A DNA stretch of 64,000 bases from Icerya purchasi (lineage: Eukaryota; Arthropoda; Insecta; Hemiptera; Monophlebidae). The notes beneath the pieces were generated by a model that was given only the letters and a program-made list of their open reading frames with translations, was not told the origin of the DNA and did not search any database. Position numbers and translations under genes: made by a program. The stretch is from positions 395,160,557-395,224,556 of the forward strand of contig CM077115.1 of assembly GCA_039619475.1 (NCBI GenBank), written 5' to 3'. Positions 49,101-58,992 of the stretch are shown one piece after another (the stretch's first letter is position 1; each line of letters opens with the position of its first letter).

Positions 49101-49334
49101 AATAATTATAATTCAACGACTTTTTCAATCCATTTAAATGGTAACATGAGATACAAGGTCAGATTGGCAGTCCAAATCATCGGATAAAAAGATTTAAATT
49201 TTATAATTCTCAAAAAGTGCAGATAAGATTGGGGTTTACTCAAAATACTTCTAAAAAAAGAAAGTACTACATTTTTCTTATTCCTTCCCGAGGTATATCA
49301 GAATCAGAATGTACTTATATATATGTGTGTAATA
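46140..49334. other. Gene-free AT-rich block
   Basis: No coding motif or mobile element is recognised. The minus frame at 48431-48616 is unsupported. Confidence 0.4.
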
Positions 49335-49495
49335 TGTATTTATTTATTTTACTTTTTTTTATTTTGGGCACGTCAACTAATTACCCAACGCAAGTGAAAT
49401 TTTAGAAAGTTTCAATGTGCAGTAGTGGGATTCGAACCAGGTCCTAATCAAGCATAATACCACTGCCTAACAAACTACACCACGATAGTTGGCTT
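49335..49495 (-). mobile_element. tRNA-derived SINE, copy 1
   Basis: On the minus strand it starts GCCAACTATCGTGGTGTAGT and has an A-box-like TGGTGTAGTTTGTTAGG and a canonical B box, GGTTCGAATCC, about 35 bases later: the internal RNA polymerase III promoter of a tRNA. The tRNA-like head is followed by an unrelated body with TTAGTTGACGTGCCC and an A-rich tail (AATAAAAAAAAG, AAATAAATA). A second diverged copy lies 60 bases away. Confidence 0.8.
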
Positions 49496-49499
49496 CTCC

Positions 49500-49525
49500 C
49501 ATATATATATATATATATATATATA
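49500..49525. repeat. TA microsatellite
   Basis: An AT dinucleotide run between the two SINE copies. Confidence 0.9.
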
Positions 49526-49557
49526 ATACATAATATCTTTCCTTTGTTTAATGTGTA

Positions 49558-49700
49558 TTTGTTTTGTTTTTTTTTTTCCGGACGCGTCAATTATAGGCAT
49601 TGAGCGCATATGTAAAATCTTTGGTAGTTACGCAGGAGTGGGGTAATCCTAGCTGAACGAGATACTGCTGCATAAGCAACCCGCCACGGGAGCTGGCTAA
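49558..49700 (-). mobile_element. tRNA-derived SINE, copy 2 (diverged)
   Basis: On the minus strand it begins GCCAGCTCCCGTGGCGGGTT and GCTTATGCAGCAGTATCTCG. It keeps the CCCACTCCTGCGTAACT segment where copy 1 has CCCACTACTGCACA, and ends with AATTGACGCGTCC and an A-rich tail. The B box is decayed (GGATTACC), so it is older than copy 1. Same orientation and family as copy 1. Confidence 0.7.
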
Positions 49701-51383
49701 TGAGGAAATTATATAATTTATATTCGTGCTTTAGTAAAATTTAGTAAAAAAAAACCTTCTTTGCTACCGCTGGTAGGTCCCACATTTCCCAGTCGACGTA
49801 AGTCATCACCGTAACCGCCGTATCAAATTTCAAGTTGACACAGAATCGCAAAGCTCGTTGTTAACATATTTCTTTCTTCTTCTGAATTATTTCATCTGCA
49901 TCGAATAATTTTTGGGCCAAATTTCGAAATAACGCGCGCAACCGTAGAAAAAAAGTTATTCCATAGAGATTACCTTTGTAATCAGAAGTGCATCTGTTGT
50001 TTTCTGAAATAAATTCGTTCGTAAGGTAATTTTAAAGAAACACCTCTACCCTTTTATAACATTGGTTAATGAAACCGGTACACTTCCATTGATGATGTAA
50101 ACACCGTATGACGCAGTATTAAAACGTTTGAATATTTATAAGGATCACCTTAGTATATTCATAATATTTTATATTAAAAAGTGCGTCGTCAAATACAATA
50201 AAAATAAAATGCCGGCTACTAGTTAATCTCTGTTATCATTTAGGCGAATGAGTTTTATAATGACGGATTTAGATTTTTACTTTACGCACTTTAATGTAAA
50301 TATTAAAAATTTGCATATTTCGTTGAATTGTATGATATAAGGGTGGCTGGTATTTTTTTTTAGTTTTAATAATATAATTAAAATCTCTTTCTCGAGAAAC
50401 GTGTGAGATGAGAAAGCTCTTTCCTATTTTAATGAACGTATTGTCAAGTTAATTTCTCCATTATCGTCGAACACTAAATTCGCGTTGCGAAATAGTAGAC
50501 AACTGCGCGGAGTTGCGAGACAAGTTTTAAAAAATTTTCTTAGCTATTCGACTGAGTTCGAAATACTGAGAAACATTTATAACATTTTCCGAACCAGCCG
50601 ATGGTGCTGACGACGACACGTTCAACAGTAATCCGTCAATGAAAAGGCGAAAAAAAGTTTCATACACACATCTGTGGTATGCGAATGCTTAAACAATGGC
50701 GATTTTCTTTTATATTTCAAGGTTCCCGACGGTCGCCATGGCAACAGAGGCAGCGAATTTCGTCATATTTGTAAATTATGTTATTAAAATTTGCGAGGGA
50801 AAAAAAAAAGTGTCATTTTACCTTAGACACGAACAAGAAATGATACGAATCGGCGGTACGTGTTTTCCATTTAGTGTTCATTCGCGTCGCTTGCGTAATT
50901 GGCCGCATTTTACTTCCCCATTAGCTTAGTCTTCCGTATCTCCAACATCTTTTTTGTCCAACAGCAATAGGCTGTTTTGCGTATTTCCTTTTGAAAACAA
51001 CTACCATCAGCGCTGATAATAATAATACATTTTTTTTTATTTCTTTCGGAATACGATGAAATAGAAGAAAAAAAAAAAAGTTGAATTTTTATTGTTAGCG
51101 TAAATTTTTTCATTTTTTCCGCGGCTTTTTAACCGTTACTGATTTACCATATTTATGCAACATATTCGCGCCCCCAGCTTACGTTCCAGCTTATTTGTTT
51201 CACCTTGAATACCGAAAGACACAGCTTTGTGACATTCTGTACTACTGGCAATATTTCTTGATATATCACATTGTTCGGCCTTAAAATTGATAGTCGGTTG
51301 ATTTAGAGTGTTGACTGAAAATGACTTTTATTTCAATCCATCTCTCTTCACGGGATTAAAACTTTAACGTTATCAAGGTTAAT

Positions 51384-51384
<1 letters not shown>
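49701..51384. other. Gene-free block
   Basis: A short frame near 50575-50690 reads SEPADGADDDTFNSNPSMKR and then RKK, which looks protein-like, but it has no clear splice sites. Otherwise nothing is recognised. Confidence 0.35.

Positions 51385-51431
<47 letters not shown>
51385..51431. repeat. TAA trinucleotide microsatellite
   Basis: About 15 uninterrupted units. Confidence 0.95.
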
Positions 51432-51761
51432 TACTTTAAGTGTTGCTTTCTGCCAGTTTCTACCACTCCTTCACGACATCGTCTTGTTGCAAGTCGAGTG
51501 TCATTAATTATATTTTGGCATACTGAAAAAGTTTATTCGGCTAGTATTTAGTCGTCAAAGATGCCGTTCAAACATATACTTTGAAGCCCGTTTCGTAAAA
51601 TATCGCGGATGTCAATTTTAGACTATTCGATAACTTTAATAATCGTGTAAATCGACTAAATACCGAAAACTTGCTCGTGAATAACAAGCAGAAATGTCTT
51701 ACGATTGCATTTTGATCGAACAAGCACGGCGTTATTTTATCGGAAATATATTATTGATCAT

Positions 51762-51830
51762 AGGCGTACCCAAGGTGGGGGGGGATTTGGGGGTTCAAAC
51801 CCCTCCCGAAATGGATTTTTACATTGCTTT
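51762..51830. repeat. G-rich repeat fragment (AGGCGTACCCAAGG...GGTTCAAACCCC)
   Basis: The order ATAGGCGTACCCAAGG, a G-run, TTTGGGGGTTCAAACCCC and CCCGAAATGG resembles a terminal sequence found widely in invertebrate repeats (recollection, not a search). A C-rich ATTCATCCCCCTCCCCCC stretch at 52023-52041 may be the matching far end, but the ends do not pair clearly. Confidence 0.35.
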
Positions 51831-52551
51831 ATTGTCGCTTTAGGGTCGTAAGATGTTTTGGTACCAGACATAGTACAACTAACTATGTATTAGTGTAAAT
51901 TATTCTCAATGTGAAAACGAACAGAAGTCCTACGCATTTAGAACTATTATACAAGAGATTATTAATAAAATAGAATTACTAAGTAAAATCCTTTTTTCTG
52001 TCAAGTGTTTTTTTTTTTAAATGGATTCATCCCCCTCCCCCCATAAGTAAAATTAGCGTAGTTTTAAATTAGGACGGTTGTTGGGGAAGATTTCAAAATT
52101 GTTTGTACCGCTTTCGTCTGACATCGGTTTGTGTTCCTGTGCAGGTGTATACTAGAAACTATCACCGGTACAAATGAGCGATTGTAGGAAGTTTTTCGGA
52201 TGAATTTCGTTTTCCCCTTAAATAACGAAAATTTATCCGAGTTCTTGTAATATATTATCACGGCGAGTTCAGGTATTCGAATACGGAAATATCTTCTTTT
52301 ATTTACAAGTTAATATAATTTATCGATTTTACTTTTAGGTTTTTTTTTTTTTTTTTTTCAATTTCAACCATCGGCTTTTCATATGATCACAGTTATGTTT
52401 TAGTTAAAATGAAAAAAGTAACATCGAAATGAAGTTGCGTGGAATTCTATTTCATCACCTTATTATTTATATGCGTGTCTATCGAATTCATTTCAATCTA
52501 CTTATTCGATTTATTATAATCGGGTACGAATTTACACATTATTTTACCCAG

Positions 52552-52993
52552 CGTGTATGTTAATGTGTGTGTGTGTGTGTATTTCACGCCCTCGGACGGA
52601 CAGAGTTGTTTGCATTCGAGCTGCTGGCATGCTGGTCGCAAATGGGATTTATCGCAAATAAAATCGACCTGTCCTTCACATTATTCAATCTACCGGCTAA
52701 ATGTACGTAGCATTTTATTATACTGTACAATGTCTAACCAGTTGAATTCTCATGTAAGCGCCATCATTTCTGCAATCGGCGACCATGCAAAATATTATGC
52801 AAAACTTCCAGAGAGCAATGTTTTAAATTTTCCAGAGTTTAATTTAAATAATGATGGAGATTTGACAAAGCCAAAACAGCAGATTTCTTTTGTAAGCACG
52901 CACAATGAGTGTTACAGAATTAATTCGGATTGCAGAGTAAACAGCACACATGAAAAAATCTCCGATGTTTTCAATGAAACGTCATACGTGTGA
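52552..52993 (+). CDS. Candidate coding exon, unknown protein with N-glycosylation sequons
   Basis: The longest well-formed frame in the window: open from 52522 to the TGA at 52991-52993 (about 156 codons). The first ATG with sensible context is at 52730, giving an 88-residue protein starting MSNQLNSHVSAIISAIGDHA. The C-terminal part has two N-glycosylation sequons (NST, NET) and three cysteines near each other or nearby. An acceptor-like TTATTTTACCCAG ends at 52551. The stop codon lies within ATAC|GTGTGA, which could instead be a weak donor; in that case the frame would continue into another exon, as for the extracellular N-terminus of a receptor (inference). An AATAAA is present at about 53326. 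No family is recognised. Confidence 0.4.
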
Positions 52994-53206
52994 AATTGAA
53001 TAATTCTTTAAAAAATATAATGACACTAACAATTTTAATAGTAACGACGAAATTAAAGGTTTTTCGGAACGGGGAAAGAATTTAAACTTCTAAAAATATA
53101 TTCGTTAATATAGCCCCACCTGATAGATGATTTTTAAAATGAAAAATTTAGAAAAATTTAACTGAGTTAGAGAGTTAAAACATATAAGTATGTATAATAA
53201 AAACAA

Positions 53207-53300
53207 GGAAAATTACAGTTACAAAATTATAAAATATAGCCGACATGTTTCGCAGTTATATGTCGACTATATTGTGTATATTTTTATAACTATAATTTCC
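53207..53300. repeat. Fold-back repeat related to the 40.9 kb element
   Basis: Arms 53207-53246 and 53260-53300 pair with several mismatches; the loop side carries GACATGTTTCG (CGAAACATGTC on the minus strand). The right flank (ATAAAGTGACAGAAAATGGA, 53327-53346) matches, inverted, the left flank of the 40.9 kb element (TCCATTTTCTG near 40842), so both belong to one family in opposite orientation. Confidence 0.55.
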
Positions 53301-54084
53301 CGTAATACGTGGTTTTATATATATTCAATAAAGTGACAGAAAATGGATATTTATAACTAAAATTTAAAGAAGCGTGTATATAAATTTTATAACTCGAACT
53401 TAATAGTTGTCTATTTCACGTACCACGTACGGAATTACACGTAAAAAGGCTTATTATTTTTCTTTTGTTTTTTGGCCGGATCTAATACAAACAACAGGTT
53501 AAAAATTTCGTAATAAAAGTGAATTTATTTCAACAAAAGGGGAAAAGGTAAAAGCATACGATCCGACAAAAGATCCTTCGTGCTGTAAAAGTTATTTAAA
53601 AAGCTCGCTCTTTTCAGTTCCGATTTGTAAAACCGTAAATAGTTATCATTTTTCAATTTTTTGAACGTAGAAAAAAAACCTTTTTTACATTTGTTTTTTC
53701 AAAGTTTATTTTCGTTGCGGACAAAAAGAATATCAAGAATTTTGCACGAAATTTAGTCCGCCGATAATGTAGAATTATTAAAATATCGACAATTTCTATT
53801 AATATAATTCACCATGCGCGCGATACGGCAATTCGTCGCTTCGCTGTAATTAGAGAGCTTCCCCCATCATTTTGAATTCGCTGGCCAATACTTGGCAACT
53901 TCAAAACTGATTACATATCTCTAGTCTATTAAGCCGAATGTGATCAATCACTTTGCAGCATCAATTTGTGGACGCTGCTTCATTAAGTTGTAAGGGTTTT
54001 TCGGTTTTTTATATTAAAACACAAAACTTGTGTGCGATCAGATTTTGTGTACGACTGAAAAAAAACCGTCCTCCTGATAGCATT

Positions 54085-54870
54085 ATGACGACGTTAAAAG
54101 TGTGTAAGTAGATTATTTTTCGCGAGCCCATTCAGTGTAGCGATCGTGAGTTCGCAGAATTTGTTAGAGTGGCGTTATTCGCGGAGATGATCGACATTTA
54201 TCATGCAGAAAGATTATCAACATTCCGAAAAGTTCGGTAAATTTTGAAGGACGAGTTGCAAATGAATCCAATCTTGCACTTCCTTAAGCAGCAATGGAAA
54301 AGAGCACGTGTAAATTTGCAACGAATGGCTTAAAATGACGATGCAGAAAAATCGGATGGTTCTAAAATATGTGACCACTGTTGATGAAGTTGAACACACT
54401 ATACGAGAAAACGCTTCGCGGAAAATCATCGATTCTATCGAAGATTAAAATAAGTTTCAACAAGCCGCTGCCGCGGTAAAAGTGATGCCGATTGCTTTCG
54501 TTGCTTACCGCCCGGATAACTGATCAGTATTTCCTTAAAGCGATCATGAACGCAAACTTCTCGGAACATTGCGCAAACACAGTAGGTACAACAAAAAGAC
54601 CCGATTCAAAGAGAATGTGTGGACACACTTGCGCGCGGCCTTCAAGAATCTTTGAAGAAATTCAATACTACGATTACGCCGCACTGCAGTCCAGACCGCT
54701 AGCACCGAGCGTGGCTATTCTAATATTGAGAAGATAGCTACGGAACCGAAAAGATCCAAGTCGAACGCAGTTGAATTCTGCGCGTAAGTCCGTCCGCAGC
54801 ATATCGCCAAATGAAAATATAAAAATGCAATAATGGAAAAATGGAAAGAAGGATGCGTTGATGTGTGTTA
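54085..54870 (+). pseudogene. Possible decayed coding sequence, unknown family
   Basis: A GC-richer segment whose plus-strand reading is protein-like over many short runs. In the first frame (from ATG 54085): REFAEFVRVALFAEMIDIYH near 54145-54205 and DELQMNPILHFLKQQWKRAR near 54253-54312, broken by TAG/TAA codons. In the second frame (from 54335): KYVTTVDEVEHTIRENASRK near 54365-54424 and KLLGTLRKHSRYNKKTRFKE near 54557-54616, then VWTHLRAAFKNL. The breaks are mostly TAA/TGA that one C-to-T change could make from CAA/CGA. Open runs average only modestly longer than chance for this composition, so this is tentative. It could be a retrocopy, a transposon or viral fossil, or not coding at all. 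Confidence 0.22.
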
Positions 54871-54879
54871 GTAGCAATG

Positions 54880-56479
54880 CGTATTTCGGAAAAACGATCG
54901 GCTAGTGATCGGGAATAATTTGTTGCAGAATAACATTTTACCGTAAAGCTGCAGCGTTGAGCGCAGGTATATCTTTATTTAAACACCTACAATGAAGCGA
55001 GAACTTTTTTTTGTACACCTTAGCATTCTGCCTGTAGCTACTACATTACATTGCCGTCCTACATCATCGGACGACTGATAACCTCTGTTCGCTGTATCAA
55101 GGCGAAAGTATTTTTAGGACAGTAATTGTAATTTTGAAAGCTGCCTTATAATATAGTAGTCGTAATTGTCCTGACGTCTTATACTTATTTTGCACAGCAA
55201 TATGTTAGAAGCGGCATCCTGGTACACTTGTGCTCGTAGATAACGGAAGTCTAACATCTCGTAGTTTATACTCTGAAATTCACCCTGACCTTGCCTAGTA
55301 AAACCGAATAATATATAACATCAGAGACTTTGTGTACGAGCTGCTGGTCTCGGCTTATTTAGAAATTTTTTTTTTCCTCATTATTTGTTATTAGTATTTC
55401 CTCTCGTACTCGTACTAAAACCTGTACATAATTACGGTGTTAGCCGACAAATTGTGTTAACATTCAAATATTCTAATTGCCAGACACATTAACAATTTCG
55501 AAATTAACATAATCTTTAAATGTGTGTGTATCTTTCGTCGATCAAAAACAATTTTTATATGTAATTATTATTCCATTTTCTCACGAATATTGAAATTACG
55601 ACCATCGGAACAGAAAATGCTAATCGAAAAGGGAACTAATTGTTTACAACGGAGTAGTTGAATGACTTGCCTTGATATCCATTGGCATTTTAGTAGGCTT
55701 TTTAAATTTATTAAAAGTGAAAAGGTACATTTTTGTTTAACCTTAGAACATTGGTTAATTATAAATATCGTATTGTTAGTACTTGGCTAGTTAATTGGCT
55801 ACTTAAACTATTGTTGCATCTGCCTACGCTTTTCGATGTGCTCCTAGTGACTCGCTAACGTCACATATTATAAGTGCTTACAACGTCTGGTGAACACAAA
55901 ATCAAACAGATGATCAAATATTTTCTATTATTGCACTCAACACTGACGGTCACCGATCGGCATCTTACAATTATAGGCATTCTTATTGGCACGCTCAAAT
56001 TTGGACAACTTTTTTCAAGTGACATAGTTTAAGGCGAGTTCTTCATTTCACCGATAATAATTTTATTTTTTTTTGTTTTTTAAGTAATTAAATCGATTAT
56101 TCGCTTAAAAATGAATACCACCGGGGTTTCCATCATCGGACGGAATCGTACTGTTTAAATTCAATCTGCCTTATTGTTTAGTTGAAATTTCTCCTAGACA
56201 TAACGAAAACATTACAATTATGTCTTGAAAATATATTTCGACAAGTGTTGCAATAATTCACCAGGTTCTATTTTAGTACTGATTTGTTTATTAATTTATT
56301 TACGCCCAAATATTCTCTCAACTTTCTCACTCGATCCAGATCGGTCTCCTAGATTCTCCTGGCCGTTCAGGCATTCCGAATAATGCAGGATATTCGATCG
56401 ATTTTTAAACACCGTTTTAGTTCGCAAGATATGACTCTTCTTCTCTCACGATTTTCAGAGTATGGTTCAATGATTCAAC
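54880..56479. other. No gene recognised
   Basis: On the minus strand about 55340-54980 there is a weakly protein-like run with one stop (INYEMLDFRYLRAQVYQDAA near 55275-55216), but no motif is known. The rest is AT-rich. Confidence 0.3.
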
Positions 56480-56950
56480 TTTTTTTTTTTTTTTTTTTTT
56501 GTTTAAATAATTTGCGGGTCCCACAAGGGGGCACTAGCCCGCCTGTGGGTTCCCAACATAATTATATTATTTATTTGTTTAATATAACATCAACTTATGT
56601 GCTACTTTATGTTGCAATATAGAAATTGTTAGCTTATATCTTACTATATTACAAAATAATCCACACTCTCATTATTTATCCTTAATCTTTGTCATTTTCC
56701 AATCCTGTTTGTATTTAATCACTCTATTCAGCCTTTTTTTTCTTATTGCACTTCCCTTCTTCAAAACGCTTCACAGTCTATTCGTCGCTTTTGATTTAAT
56801 CACAGCCTCCTCCCTGCGCGTCATTTTCTCACTTCGCATCTGAATCTCTGTTCTGACTTCCTCACTGTTCTCTTCTACTCATTTTCTTTGTAACGCTAAT
56901 CGTATTTCGTTTGAACGGCTTTGAACGATCGTCCACAACTTGGTGTATTT
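56480..56950 (-). mobile_element. Retroelement 3' end with hairpin and poly(A), minus strand
   Basis: A T-run at 56480-56500 is the poly(A) tail of a minus-strand copy. Just inside lies a strong hairpin (56516-56554: GGGTCCCACAAGGGGGC then ACTAG then CCCGCCTGTGGGTTCCC), a typical 3' UTR structure recognised by LINE reverse transcriptases. Upstream (56570-56950) the minus strand has a Lys/Glu/Arg-rich run (EVRTEIQMRSEKMTRREEAV and onward) that may be the decayed end of an ORF, although purine-rich composition alone can give this. Family unknown. Confidence 0.4.
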
Positions 56951-56959
56951 CCACTAGCA

Positions 56960-58297
56960 TATCAGTGTTTCTTGAATCCTTTCGCTTTCTTCCACTTCTT
57001 TTATTTCTATTCAAGCATTCTTACGTAAACATTTAAGAATACAACCTCTTTTTTTCCTCTCGTTGACGAACCTGTAGAAGCATGTACATGTGTGCGTATA
57101 CTTTTCTTTTTATCACTTTGAATGTTTTTTTTTTTTTTTTTTTGTAAACCATTTTCGTTTTCTGTTCCAGATTCATTTACAATGATAAAAATCTAACAAA
57201 AAATTCATTATGAAACGGAACGATTAACGACTCTGAAAGCTAGCACACGTACAAAAGCTCCGTTCCCGGATGATTTTGCAAAATATATATTGGAAATTCC
57301 CTTATTTTTTTTTTTCTTTTCCTTTCTTGATTCTTTTTTTTTTTTTATAAAGAAGCAGTTCATTAAGAATAACAATTTATAAATAATTGCTTTTTTCGCA
57401 GATTTGATAGTTTTACAATACTTTTTTTTTACACTCGGAACACATTTAAACTAGTTTCCTATGCTGGTACTTCACGATCAACATTAATTATTCAAAATTT
57501 TAATGGGATAAAAGTAAGACCAAAAATTTAAATACAACTAGAATGGAAAGTTTCAAAATGTAAAATTCCAAAATTGAGATAAATTTGGCTTTCGTTTCAA
57601 TTGTTTCTCTTTTTTTTTCACCAAAAAAATGTTAGCACTCTACACACATATGAACATATTTTGAAATTTGGCTTGGAGAATTTTTTCAGATGTGGTGTGA
57701 TTGATTTTTTTTAGATAAGGAGTCGATTGCGCTTAATGAAGTGGTCTCGGCTAGATCCCCTTTCCTAGTGTGCGTATAAACGGCGAGTTTGAAAGGAGAA
57801 AAAAGAAAAAAAGCTTTTTACACGTTATTAATTTTGCTTCCTTCGTTAGCGCGCCAATTTTCCGTCCTAATTAATTCCGTTTTGTTCGGCTCGAACTTGT
57901 CAGCCATTTTATAGAACCCCGTGGTTGGTTTTAATAGGTATACGGGAAAACTAAATTACGATATATACAATCCCGGCATTGCTGGGAGAAGGTTTTTTTC
58001 TGAATTTGTTTTCTCGACTGAGAACTAGTTTCGGCTGAAGCGACACACGCACTCGCCTCTCACCGATATGGCGTTATTAATATGCGAGCGCGTTCAAGAT
58101 GTGGTTTTTACTCGGCTAAAAGACGAAAAACCAGTTTGAACGGACCAACTGTACCTTCGAGTCTCAATTAGAATTATTAAAAACTCTTTTAGTAGACCTT
58201 TCATTTTGTAAACATACATGTTCTGGTCAGCCTCTCACTCGGAGTAATACGAATTTCATACTAATGAGTATTAAGTAGGCACGCATATAATTATATA
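56960..58297. other. Gene-free AT-rich block
   Basis: Long T-runs (57125-57143, 57305-57347) and no recognised coding or repeat content. Confidence 0.4.
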
Positions 58298-58615
58298 TTA
58301 AGTTATAAACTGGGAATTCTCTATTAGAGACAAGTTCGGATTCATTGAAGTCGCGGCCAGATGGAGTCGATTAAACTTCACAACTTTGCCTTGTGGTAGT
58401 AATGTCGGATGACAACTTGCCCAAGTATTAGAGAGCACTGCCAGTCTGCTTTTAAAGGAAGTGCACGCAACAGAAATCCAAAAGCGTACGAGATGGAACA
58501 GGGCGATAGTGCAATCATTTGTACTGCATTCCGGCAACGCGCAATAACTACCTATCAGACAGCGGCAGATGGCCTTCCTAGGGGGGTCGGCCGTCCGTTG
58601 CAAATCTAATAACAA
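58298..58615 (-). CDS. Unrecognised 105-codon open frame in a GC-richer patch
   Basis: Starts MLLDLQRTADPPRKAICRCL and ends NPNLSLIENSQFIT; it is Cys-rich. The patch (58300-58620) is clearly GC-richer than its flanks. The plus strand also has an open frame there (58409-58609) and an AATAAA at about 58613, so the coding strand, if any, is uncertain. No family is recognised; a decayed transposon piece is possible. Confidence 0.18.
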   Translation of the reverse strand: MLLDLQRTADPPRKAICRCLIGSYCALPECSTNDCTIALFHLVRFWISVACTSFKSRLAVLSNTWASCHPTLLPQGKVVKFNRLHLAATSMNPNLSLIENSQFIT

Positions 58616-58992
58616 TAAAATTTATTCTTCTGCCCGTGAAAGACAGCGGGCGACTTGATTCTAAATTCGATTAATGCCGATTAAAACATTTTCCATCGAA
58701 TTCAAATCTGTAGCTGAATAATTCTTCGTACTTTTTGGCAAAAATCTGTGAAAAGGAAATCATCTTTACACCCTCTGCCGAATCGTGTTATTTTCTCTTA
58801 TATTTCCGGTAATCAGTTTGGTCAAAAAGTAAACTAAATAATGAATAATGTCATTTTCTTTAAAAATTATTAGTCTTTTAAGCATTATAATTTTTCGAAT
58901 TTAAAATATTGCATACATTTTCTGCGGTTATTTTAAGATATATGGATGGAACAAAAAAAAAAGAAAAAAAGGAATACAGTCTTTTGTCGTTG

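Noticed and set aside
49400..49495. Functional tRNA gene suggested by the A and B boxes
   Set aside because: The tRNA cannot fold completely and is continued by a SINE body and A-rich tail shared with a second copy.
51762..52045. Complete small transposon between the G-rich and C-rich ends
   Set aside because: The two ends do not form a clear terminal inverted repeat and no target duplication is visible.
54085..54110. First coding exon with donor GTAAGTAG
   Set aside because: The frame reads on as protein-like sequence past the TAG, so a decayed reading frame explains it equally well.
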